A DNA stretch of 12,720 nucleotides from an uncultured Pseudomonadota bacterium (GTDB lineage: Bacteria; Myxococcota_A; UBA796; GCA-2862545): NCBI GenBank assembly GCA_937891875.1, contig CALATR010000294.1, positions 1 through 12,720 of the forward strand, in the 5' to 3' direction. Under the pieces are notes generated by a model that ran no database searches, was not told the DNA's origin, and was given only the letters and a program-made list of their open reading frames with translations. Positions 1-5,868 of the stretch are shown here, one piece after another. Each line of letters opens with the position of its first letter. The stretch's first letter is position 1. Made by a program: the position numbers and the translations under genes.

Positions 1-828
1 ACGGCCGGCAACACCGGCATCGGCCTGGCGCTGGTGGGGCGCGCCCGCGGCTACCGCGTGGTCATCGTCATCCCCGAGACCCAGTCCAAGGAGAAGAAGG
101 ACATGCTCCGCCTGGCCGGCGCCGAGCTGGTCGAGGTCCCGGCGGTGCCCTTCGCCAACCCCAACAACTACGTGCACGTGGCGGAGCGCCTCGCGGGCGA
201 GCTGGCCAAGACGAACCCCGGGGGCGCATTCTACGCGAACCAGTGGGACAACCTTGCGAATCGGCGCGCCCACTACGAGGGCACCGGACCGGAGATCTGG
301 GCGCAGACCGGGGGTCGGGTGGACGCCTTCGTGTCCGCGGTGGGCACGGGAGGCACGCTCTCTGGCACCGGGCTCTACCTCAAGGAGCAGAACCCGAACC
401 TCACGGTGGCGCTGGCCGATCCGTACGGCGCCAAGATGTTCGCCTGGTTCACCCGCGGCGAGCTCGAGGTGGACGTCGAGGGCGGCAGCATCACCCAGGG
501 CATCGGCCAGGGGAGGGTGACCGGCAACGTCGACGGGGCCCCGGTCGACAAGGCCTACCGCATCCCGGACGCCGAGGCGGTTGCGATCATCGACCGGCTG
601 GCCGAAGAGGAAGGCATGGTCCTCGGTGGCTCTGCGGGCATCAACGTCGCCGGCGCGGTCCGCCTCGCGAAGGAGCTGGGTCCGGGCCACACCATCGTGA
701 CCATCCTGTGCGACCACGGCAGTCGCTACCAGAGCCAGCTCTTCGACCCGGAGTTCCGCCGCAGCAAGGGCTTGCCCGTGCCCGCGTGGCTCGTCGGCGG
801 CACCGAGATCGTGCCGCCGTTCGTCTAG
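1..828 (+). CDS. cysK: Cysteine synthase family PLP-dependent enzyme, 5'-truncated by window edge
   Basis: O-acetylserine sulfhydrylase-type enzyme, expected to form L-cysteine from O-acetylserine and sulfide in the cytoplasm. The frame is open from base 1, and 275 residues are visible. They begin with TAGNTG, the substrate-binding loop of the family (TSGNTG in most CysK). VGTGGTLSGTG at visible residues 114-124 is the PLP phosphate-binding loop. GGSAGIN near residue 209 is the region facing the pyridine nitrogen. The stretch ANQWDNLANRRAHYEGTGPE is typical of cysteine synthases, and the tail RYQSQLFDPEF..KGLPVPAWL matches the longer CysK form of roughly 330-350 residues. The PLP-binding lysine should lie about 30 residues before TAGNTG, outside the window. 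The stop codon sits 3 nt from the stop of the convergent lipoprotein gene. Cystathionine beta-synthase or a CysM-like paralogue is possible, since specificity is not settled by these motifs; the symbol is therefore tentative. Confidence 0.9.
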   Translation, partial: TAGNTGIGLALVGRARGYRVVIVIPETQSKEKKDMLRLAGAELVEVPAVPFANPNNYVHVAERLAGELAKTNPGGAFYANQWDNLANRRAHYEGTGPEIWAQTGGRVDAFVSAVGTGGTLSGTGLYLKEQNPNLTVALADPYGAKMFAWFTRGELEVDVEGGSITQGIGQGRVTGNVDGAPVDKAYRIPDAEAVAIIDRLAEEEGMVLGGSAGINVAGAVRLAKELGPGHTIVTILCDHGSRYQSQLFDPEFRRSKGLPVPAWLVGGTEIVPPFV

Positions 829-831
829 GAC

Positions 832-2637
832 CTACTCGCAGGAGCCGCTGCTGCAGGTCGTGGTGGCGACGCCCTCCCAGGTGAAGGCCGTCCCGCCAGA
901 GCGCAGGTCGAACGACGTGTTTTCGTCGACCCCCGAGCCGGTATCCACGCCGTCGAGGGTGGTCGTGATGAAGCCCGGCACGTCGATGGCCCCCGCCTGG
1001 TTGCGGAGCAGGGCGCCGTCGGAGATCTCGAAGTCGACGCCGTCGCCGCCCTTGTAGTCGGGGTCCACCTGCAGCGCGGGCCCGCCGTCGTTGTCGCGGA
1101 TGACGACCCCGTCGAGCGCACCGTCGAAGGGCGTGCCGTTGCCGGTGAGGAAGAGGGCGCTGCCCGCGTCGGCGCGGCCGTGGTGCAGGGTGGTGTCGGT
1201 CCAGGACAGGTGTCCGGTGCTGCCGGTCTGTACCCACAGCAGGCCGCCCTCGGGGGCGATGCCGCGGGAGAGGTCGCACTCGGACAGGGTGTTGTCGAGG
1301 GTGAAGCGCCCGGAGTGGTGGATCAGGCCGCCGGCGGTGCTGGCCTGGCCATCGTGGAGGTTGCACCTGTAGAAGTCGAGCTTGCCGTCCTCGGGGGCAT
1401 CCAGGGCGACGAGGCCTCCCTCGACCGCGGACCCGCCGCGGATGTCGACATCGCGACCCCGGAGGATCGCGTGGATCCTGCCGTAGAGCATCACGTGGCC
1501 GCCGCGGTTGCCGGCGTGGTTGTCGCGGCCGGTGAAGTCCTGGAGCACCAGCACCTGGGTGCGGTCCGTGCCGGTGACGATGACGCCGCCGCCGTCGCGG
1601 CCAGCGCGGTTGGCCTCGAGGCGTACCTGGTCCAGGGTGGCGAACCCGCCGTTGAGGAGCCGCAGGGAGATGGCGCCTCCATCGGTCCCGGCGCGGTTCT
1701 GGCGGGCGACGACCCCGTCGAAGGTGACCTCGAAGCTGTCGTCATCGGCGATCTCGGCGTGCACGGCGCCGCCGCGGAGGCGGGCCACGCTGTCTACGAT
1801 CACGACGTCGGTGAGGCGGAACACCCGGGCGTGCACGAGGGCCGCGCCGCCGTCCCCATCGCCGGTGCCGCCGCGCAGGGTGACGCCGGAGATGTCGACC
1901 ACGTCGCCGCGGGCCTGAAGGACCCGGCCCCCGGTGGACTCGAGCACCACCGCCTCCGGGCCGCCGACGCCGACCAGGCGCAGGGAGTGGTCGATGGAGG
2001 CGGAGAGGGGATGGGTGCCCTCGCAGGCGTAGACGGTGTCGTCTTCCTCGGCGAGCTCGAGCGCGATGGAGAGTGCCGGCCAGGTCTGGCCATGGAGCTG
2101 GGCCGCCTGGGTCGGGCTGTCGCCGCTGCAGTCCTGGTCGATGCCGTCACAGGGCGCATCCTCGGCGCCGGGGTGCACCGTCGGATCGGTGTCGTCGCAG
2201 TCGGTGCCGCGGTTGGGCGAGACGTGCCCGCCGGGCCTCAGGCAGGAATAGACCACGTCCAGCACGGAGCCGTAGCCATCCTCGTCCGCGTCTCGATGCC
2301 AGGCGAGGGGAGTCGCCGGGTTGTCGTCGATGACGCCGTTGCAGTCGCGATCGACGCCGTCGCACTCCTCGATGGCTCCGGGGAAGACGCCCGCGTCGTC
2401 GTCGTCGCAGTCTCCGGCGCGCTCGGCCCAGCCGATCGGGCGCTGGCAGGCCACCCGGGTGTCGTCGTCGACCCCGTAAGTGTCCTCGTCGGCGTCACGG
2501 TAGAACGTCTGCGGGTCGTCACACGGGAGATCGTCGCCCCCAGTATCGAGCTCATCCGGCGTGCGGTCGGGATCCGCCTGCGGATCGCAGGCAGCGCCGA
2601 GCACGGCGAGCAGGAGCATGGCAGGGACGGTCCGCAT
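832..2637 (-). CDS. MopE-repeat lipoprotein with right-handed beta-helix of Gly-Gly rungs
   Basis: Predicted secreted lipoprotein of 601 residues (numbered from ATG 2637). The N-terminus MRTVPAMLLLAVLGAAC is a signal peptide with a slightly atypical lipobox (LGAAC, Cys17). An acidic linker follows, then two MopE-type repeats at about 39-106 and 112-172: YRDADEDTYG..GDCDDDD..FPGA.E.CDGVDRDCNG and HRDADEDGYG..TDCDDTD..HPGA..CDGIDQDCSG. Their Asp-rich loops suggest Ca2+ or other metal binding. From about 200 to 560 a Gly-Gly-x-hydrophobic motif recurs every 26-31 residues (263, 289, 320, 349, 379, 407, 436, 464, degenerate at 491). Three coils share N-x-A-G-x-x-GG. This periodicity fits a parallel beta-helix like chlamydial Pmp or pectate-lyase-type folds. 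No catalytic residues are recognised, so adhesion or a surface-structural role is only inferred. GTG 2643 is an alternative start two codons upstream; neither start has a clear Shine-Dalgarno. The stop lies 3 nt from the convergent cysteine synthase stop. Confidence 0.9.
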   Translation of the reverse strand: MRTVPAMLLLAVLGAACDPQADPDRTPDELDTGGDDLPCDDPQTFYRDADEDTYGVDDDTRVACQRPIGWAERAGDCDDDDAGVFPGAIEECDGVDRDCNGVIDDNPATPLAWHRDADEDGYGSVLDVVYSCLRPGGHVSPNRGTDCDDTDPTVHPGAEDAPCDGIDQDCSGDSPTQAAQLHGQTWPALSIALELAEEDDTVYACEGTHPLSASIDHSLRLVGVGGPEAVVLESTGGRVLQARGDVVDISGVTLRGGTGDGDGGAALVHARVFRLTDVVIVDSVARLRGGAVHAEIADDDSFEVTFDGVVARQNRAGTDGGAISLRLLNGGFATLDQVRLEANRAGRDGGGVIVTGTDRTQVLVLQDFTGRDNHAGNRGGHVMLYGRIHAILRGRDVDIRGGSAVEGGLVALDAPEDGKLDFYRCNLHDGQASTAGGLIHHSGRFTLDNTLSECDLSRGIAPEGGLLWVQTGSTGHLSWTDTTLHHGRADAGSALFLTGNGTPFDGALDGVVIRDNDGGPALQVDPDYKGGDGVDFEISDGALLRNQAGAIDVPGFITTTLDGVDTGSGVDENTSFDLRSGGTAFTWEGVATTTCSSGSCE

Positions 2638-2685
2638 GGACACTTCATACCCGCTGGCTCGGCGATCCGTGACAACCGTCGCGCG

Positions 2686-3363
2686 TCAGGCGCCCCACGG
2701 GTTGGTGGCCTGCTGCTGCGCGGGCACGCGGCTGCGAGCGGGACTCATGCTCGTCGCGAGCCCGAGGCTGAACGCGGGTCCCGCGATCGCGCCGAAGAGG
2801 AAGAGCGCGCCGAGCGCGATGACCGAGTCCGCAGCGGGGCGCTCGGGAAGCGGCAGGCTGCCGAGCACCATCAGCGCCATGCCCGCGCCGGACACCATGC
2901 CCGCGACGCCAACGGACGGCCGGAAGCGCCCCGACGCGAGCATCAGCGCCGCCGCGAAGATGGTGAGGCCGCCGACGACGATGAGCGCGCCGAGGGTGAC
3001 CAGCTGCAGCGGAGGCTCGCCGCTGGCGACCGCGAGCGCCACCTGCAGCCAGTGCGCCGCCTCGCCGAGGGTGGCGCAGACGAGGACCGAGCCCGCGCCG
3101 AGGGCGGTGAGTCCGACCGCGAGGCTCGCGACGGGCGCCTGGCCGTGGACCTTGGCCGACACGCCGATGAGCGCACCGCACAGGCCGAACTGCGCCGCTG
3201 CCCACGACACGCTGGTCGCCATGCGCACCACCGCCCAGGGGGGACTCTGGGGCGGGAGCAACAGGGTGAGGATGTGGAACGCGACCATCAACAACACGCC
3301 GGCGAAGGCGATCCAGGCCGCGGTTCCTCCGAGGGCCGTCAGGTGCTGGCGGGTGGACTGCAT
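2686..3363 (-). CDS. Hypothetical six-helix integral membrane protein
   Basis: A 225-residue hydrophobic protein that I do not recognise. Six membrane-spanning segments can be read at about residues 16-36, 50-70, 78-98, 120-143, 151-170 and 179-203. They are joined by short loops and followed by a polar tail ending NPWGA. There is no signal peptide beyond the first helix, and no obvious catalytic or transport motif. The short polar N-terminus (MQSTRQHLTA) carries one arginine. ATG 3363 is chosen because GGAGG lies 5 nt upstream on the minus strand; a GTG at 3381 would add six residues but lacks such a site. It is transcribed toward the MopE lipoprotein, 48 nt upstream of that start, so the two may share an mRNA. 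It is divergent from the 3457 gene. A function cannot be given from sequence alone. Confidence 0.82.
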   Translation of the reverse strand: MQSTRQHLTALGGTAAWIAFAGVLLMVAFHILTLLLPPQSPPWAVVRMATSVSWAAAQFGLCGALIGVSAKVHGQAPVASLAVGLTALGAGSVLVCATLGEAAHWLQVALAVASGEPPLQLVTLGALIVVGGLTIFAAALMLASGRFRPSVGVAGMVSGAGMALMVLGSLPLPERPAADSVIALGALFLFGAIAGPAFSLGLATSMSPARSRVPAQQQATNPWGA

Positions 3364-3368
3364 GCCAA

Positions 3369-3373
3369 CCTCC
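3369..3373 (-). promoter_or_regulatory. Shine-Dalgarno GGAGG for the 2686-3363 membrane protein
   Basis: The plus strand reads CCTCC, giving GGAGG on the minus strand, 5 nt before ATG 3363. This is one of the strongest ribosome binding sites in the window. It decides for ATG 3363 over the upstream in-frame GTG at 3381. Confidence 0.75.
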
Positions 3374-3442
3374 GCGCACAACCTGCCACCGCACGGGCCA
3401 ACCCTCGATTACGCGCGATTTCAACAGCCGCCCGCCATCGGC

Positions 3443-3450
3443 TATAGGGG
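3443..3450 (+). promoter_or_regulatory. Combined -10-like TATAGG and SD-like AGGGG before the 3457 gene
   Basis: TATAGG (3443-3448) lies only 8 nt before ATG 3457. If it is a -10 box, transcription would begin at or just before the start codon and the mRNA would be nearly leaderless. The overlapping AGGGG (3446-3450), with a 6-nt gap to ATG, could instead be a Shine-Dalgarno on a longer transcript. The base 17 nt upstream offers only a weak -35 (TTCAAC, 3420-3425). The two readings are mutually exclusive in practice. Confidence 0.35.
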
Positions 3451-3456
3451 CCGGCC

Positions 3457-3999
3457 ATGCCGACCCTGACCGTGAACCTGCAGACCGTGCACCCATCCGA
3501 GCCCTGGTGGCCGGACGAAGACCAGCTCGGCGACAAGCTGTCGCGCCTGGTGAAGCACAACCTCGAGACCGGCGCGCCGACCACCGCGGTCGTGGTGCAC
3601 CGGGACCGGGTCGTGCTGGTGCCGCTGCGCCCGTTCGTCGAGGCCAAGGTCAACCTCCCCATGCTGCTGGCCGGGCTCGCGCGCTGGGACGAGGGGGACG
3701 GACTGCCCGAGGCGATCGGTCTCGTCGGGCGGGTCCAGCTGCGCCGGGGCAAGGACGCCGGCTGGGTGCCGCTGGCGACCGTCTTCCTCGAGTGGCCGGA
3801 CGGCCGCTGGTGGCACTGGCAGACCCTGCTGGATGCCGACGGCGCCATGCTCGAGGACACCGAGAGCACCGAGCGGGCGACCGATGGACTGCCGAGACCC
3901 AACGGGCTGGGCGGCTGGTGGCGCCTGGCGAGGCTGCGCAAGCCGAACCTGAACCTGCGGAGACACACGCCCGCGCTGGGGAGCGAGCTGGTTCAGTAG
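3457..3999 (+). CDS. Hypothetical Trp-rich cytoplasmic protein
   Basis: A 180-residue soluble protein that I do not recognise. It has no signal peptide or membrane segment. It starts MPTLTVNLQTVHP and is rich in tryptophan (WW at residues 17-18, WPDGRWWHWQ around 111-120, GGWWRLARL near 151-159). Predicted strand-rich segments include TTAVVVHRDRVVLVPL and VGRVQLRRG. The C-terminus is basic (RLRKPNLNLRR). The ATG at 3457 has AGGGG 6 nt upstream. The gene is divergent from the six-helix membrane protein and is followed by 442 nt without a gene, so it appears monocistronic. Its length and codon pattern, with G/C at nearly every third position, support a real gene. No function is assigned. Confidence 0.78.
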   Translation: MPTLTVNLQTVHPSEPWWPDEDQLGDKLSRLVKHNLETGAPTTAVVVHRDRVVLVPLRPFVEAKVNLPMLLAGLARWDEGDGLPEAIGLVGRVQLRRGKDAGWVPLATVFLEWPDGRWWHWQTLLDADGAMLEDTESTERATDGLPRPNGLGGWWRLARLRKPNLNLRRHTPALGSELVQ

Positions 4000-4143
4000 A
4001 GAGCCGTTGCGGCGGCCGAATCGGTGGGGCATTCGCCGTGGACGTGGACGTGGTCGGAGCTGCGAGCACCGGTCTTCACCACGGAGAAGCCGAGTCCCGG
4101 AGGCCTGACGGAGGGGAGCCCCAGGGGCGGGCCGCACCGAAGA

Positions 4144-4176
4144 CCCGCTCTCAACATGGCCCGCTCTCAACATGGC
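4144..4176. repeat. 16-bp tandem direct repeat, just over two copies
   Basis: CCGCTCTCAACATGGC occurs at 4145-4160 and again, exactly, at 4161-4176. The match extends one base left (4144/4160), giving a 33-nt period-16 tract. It lies in noncoding DNA 145 nt downstream of the 3457-3999 stop. It may be a simple duplication or a paired protein-binding site. Confidence 0.9.
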
Positions 4177-4203
4177 GTGCCTGAGCATCGAGTTCGCACC
4201 GAC

Positions 4204-4217
4204 GAGCCACGTGGCTC
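4204..4217. repeat. Perfect 14-bp palindrome centred on CACGTG
   Basis: GAGCCACGTGGCTC is identical to its reverse complement. It sits about 80 nt upstream of the -35-like element at 4297. Its right half overlaps the first of two direct repeats of GGCTCTCCG (4213-4221, 4232-4240). The form suits a dimeric regulator site, but about one such palindrome is expected by chance in a window of this size. Confidence 0.5.
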
Positions 4218-4296
4218 TCCGTCAGACCTCCGGCTCTCCGCTGCTCCGTGGTGAGAACAGTCGTGTGTACTTGGAAGACCACGCGACCAACGGGCA

Positions 4297-4325
4297 TTGA
4301 CCGGGCCAGCGGACGAAACGATACT
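4297..4325 (+). promoter_or_regulatory. Sigma70-type promoter upstream of the 4442 lipoprotein operon
   Basis: TTGACC (4297-4302; five of six to TTGACA) and GATACT (4320-4325; four of six to TATAAT) are separated by exactly 17 nt. The start of transcription would fall near 4332, leaving a leader of about 110 nt before ATG 4442. This is the best-matching -35/-10 pair I found in the window, and it sits in its only AT-rich patch. Confidence 0.5.
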
Positions 4326-4329
4326 TTAC

Positions 4330-4343
4330 ATAATATTTATTAT
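4330..4343. promoter_or_regulatory. AT-rich inverted repeat ATAATA-TT-TATTAT over the predicted start site
   Basis: Six-base perfect arms (4330-4335 and 4338-4343) flank a 2-nt centre. The position, just downstream of the -10 at 4320-4325, is where an operator would block transcription. On the minus strand the same bases give TATTAT with CTGACT 17 nt upstream (4353-4358), so a divergent promoter is also possible. Confidence 0.4.
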
Positions 4344-4441
4344 CGGACGTTGAGTCAGTTCCGGCTCCCGACCCTCCAGTCCGACTTTCGCCAGCCCCAC
4401 CGATCCCATTGCTGCTTCCGCGTGCGTGATACGCCCCACCG

Positions 4442-5632
4442 ATGCTCCGGCTGCCTCCCATCGCCCTCGCGCTGCTCACTGCCTGTGGCTCAGGCGCCCT
4501 CGCCGAGTCGGTCGGTCGCCTGGAGCTCGCCGAGTCCAGCCTGACCTTCGAGGACTCGCGCCACGGCCGACCGAACGAGCGCACGGTGGTCATCCGCAAC
4601 TCGGGCACGGCGCGGACCCGGGCCGTCGTGCGGGTGTCCCAGCCCTTCCTGACCGATGCCGACTCGATCACCCTGTCGCCGGACTCCGAGACCACGATCT
4701 CGGTATTCTTCCTGCCCGACAGCTACGACCCGGCCGATGGCACGCTCACCGTGCGGGTCGACGGTCGGGACCTGACCGCCAGCCTCTCCGCTACGGTGGA
4801 CTCCGACTGGGACGACGACGGCGCCATCGCGGAAGAAGCCGGCGGCGACGACTGCGATGACGACCGGCCCGAGGTCGGCCCCGGCCAGCCCGAGGTCTGC
4901 GACGGGCTCGACAACGACTGCTCGGGCGTCGCGGACGACAACGCGGTCGATGCGGACACCTGGTTCGCCGATCTCGACGGCGACGGCTTCGGCGACCCCG
5001 ACAACCCGACCACCGCCTGCGAGGTCCCCGCGCGGCACACCGCCGACGCCTCGGACTGCGACGACGGCGATCGCCTGGTGAACCCCAGCGCGGCCGAGCG
5101 CTCGGACGGGGTCGATCAGGACTGCGACGGGCGCATCGACGAGCACCTGCTGACCGCCGGGTCGCTGGTGATCTCCGAGGTCCATCCTGGCGAAGGCGCG
5201 GTCCCGCCCTACGTGGAGGTGCTCGTCGGCGATGTCGCGGCTCCCGTGTGGCTGGCCGGGCTCGAGGTCTCCCTCGGCGACGTGTCGATCGTGCTCGACG
5301 GCGATGGCGTGGGCCACCCCAGCGGTGACGTGGTCGTACTCTGCGGCACGGGGAGCCCCGGCGCGATCGACGGCCATCCCTGCGAGGACCTGCTCCCCGA
5401 CGCAGCCATCGCCGATCAGGGGCTCCGCCTCCGCAGCGAGGTCCTGGTCGACGCGGTCGATGCAGGCGTGCTCTCGTTCTCGGCCGACGGGTCCAGCGAG
5501 GAGCTCCAGCCCGGGCTCCTGGACGCCACCGACAACGACGAAGCCGCCAGCTGGTGCTCCTCCACCACACCGCTCGTGGACGGCTACGGCACCCCGGGCG
5601 AGGTCGCGACCCACTGTGGGGACGACACATGA
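4442..5632 (+). CDS. Lipoprotein with Ig-like, MopE-repeat and lamin-tail-like domains
   Basis: Predicted envelope lipoprotein of 396 residues. MLRLPPIALALLTAC is a short signal peptide with a good lipobox (LTAC, Cys15). Residues about 26-119 resemble a bacterial Ig-like/ASH (Hydin-type) beta domain: LELAESSLTFEDS..., ERTVVIRNSGTA, ETTISVFFLP, LTVRVDG. Two MopE-type repeats follow at about 120-167 and 174-235. Both have the DCDD and DGxDxDC signatures, but in the second the usual Cys of CDG is Ser (ERSDGVDQDC). Residues 240-392 look like a lamin-tail domain: it opens with SLVISEVHPGEG and closes with WCSSTTPLVDGYGTPGE. Such proteins are common on the surface of Myxococcota-like bacteria, usually without known function. 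ATG 4442 is the first start giving a full signal peptide; no strong Shine-Dalgarno precedes it. The stop overlaps the next gene in ATGA. Confidence 0.9.
   Translation: MLRLPPIALALLTACGSGALAESVGRLELAESSLTFEDSRHGRPNERTVVIRNSGTARTRAVVRVSQPFLTDADSITLSPDSETTISVFFLPDSYDPADGTLTVRVDGRDLTASLSATVDSDWDDDGAIAEEAGGDDCDDDRPEVGPGQPEVCDGLDNDCSGVADDNAVDADTWFADLDGDGFGDPDNPTTACEVPARHTADASDCDDGDRLVNPSAAERSDGVDQDCDGRIDEHLLTAGSLVISEVHPGEGAVPPYVEVLVGDVAAPVWLAGLEVSLGDVSIVLDGDGVGHPSGDVVVLCGTGSPGAIDGHPCEDLLPDAAIADQGLRLRSEVLVDAVDAGVLSFSADGSSEELQPGLLDATDNDEAASWCSSTTPLVDGYGTPGEVATHCGDDT
5616..5622 (+). promoter_or_regulatory. Shine-Dalgarno GTGGGGA for the 79-residue membrane protein
   Basis: GTGGGGA lies inside the end of the lipoprotein gene, 6 nt before ATG 5629. 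With the ATGA overlap it supports 5629 as the true start rather than any upstream in-frame ATG, for example 5554. Confidence 0.6.
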
Positions 5633-5868
5633 GCGAGCCCGATCCCGACGCGCCCAACTTCATCGTGCCGCGCATCCCCGGCACGGCCGTGCTCGCCGCA
5701 GTCGGTGGACTGCTCCTGCTCGCCGTGGTCGCGGTCGCGGTCCTGCGGGTCGCGCGGGGGCAGACGCTGATCCCCGAGGATCGAACGTCAGAAGGGGTCG
5801 ATGCCGACCCGGTCGACGCGGGGCCCGCCAACGCAGCCGACAACCTCCCCCGCGATCCCGTCCCCTAG
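5629..5868 (+). CDS. Small single-pass membrane protein coupled to the lipoprotein
   Basis: A 79-residue protein with an acidic and proline-containing N-terminus (MSEPDPDAPNFIVPRIPG). One strong transmembrane helix spans about 20-40, rich in Ala, Val and Leu. Arg40 and Arg43 follow, then an acidic tail (EDRTSEGVDADPVDAGP) ending DNLPRDPVP. The arginines just after the helix favour a cytoplasmic C-terminus by the positive-inside rule; this is an inference. The start overlaps the lipoprotein stop (ATGA at 5629-5632), implying translational coupling and perhaps a physical partnership. The frame stays open upstream to an ATG at 5554, but that extension lies wholly within the lipoprotein gene. The TAG stop shares CTAG with the stop of the convergent gene. 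No family is recognised. Confidence 0.75.
   Translation: MSEPDPDAPNFIVPRIPGTAVLAAVGGLLLLAVVAVAVLRVARGQTLIPEDRTSEGVDADPVDAGPANAADNLPRDPVP

Larger units (their letters stand above)
4000..4441. other. Long noncoding region with repeats, palindromes and an AT-rich promoter
   Basis: This is the longest stretch of the window without a credible gene; short ORFs here have no recognisable protein character. Contents in order: a hexanucleotide run GTGGAC, GTGGAC, GTGGTC at 4038-4055; a 16-bp tandem repeat at 4144-4176; a perfect 14-bp palindrome at 4204-4217; a 9-bp direct repeat GGCTCTCCG at 4213-4221 and 4232-4240; a promoter-like pair at 4297-4325; and an AT-rich dyad at 4330-4343. No Rho-independent terminator (stem plus T-run) is visible after the 3457-3999 gene. 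The last 100 nt before ATG 4442 show no strong Shine-Dalgarno. Confidence 0.7.

Noticed and set aside
3396..3424. TTGAAA (minus strand, 3419-3424) as the -35 of a promoter for the membrane protein
   Set aside because: No acceptable -10 is found 16-18 nt downstream.
1180..3447. 755-codon plus-strand open frame, longer than any accepted gene
   Set aside because: It runs antisense through the beta-helix lipoprotein and membrane protein, is composed of Gly/Ala/Val/Asp/Arg without domains, and is explained by high GC. The opposite strand has a signal peptide, MopE repeats and a strong ribosome site.
4014..4037. GGCCGAAT...ATTCGCC stem after the 3457-3999 gene as a terminator
   Set aside because: Imperfect arms with a bulge and no following T-run.
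4024..4254. 76-codon plus-strand frame in the intergenic region
   Set aside because: No ribosome site, composition unlike neighbouring genes, contains the tandem repeat and no protein motif.
4222..4695. 157-codon minus-strand frame across the intergenic region and lipoprotein start
   Set aside because: Low-complexity Ser/Arg/Gly product antisense to a clear signal peptide; no domain seen.
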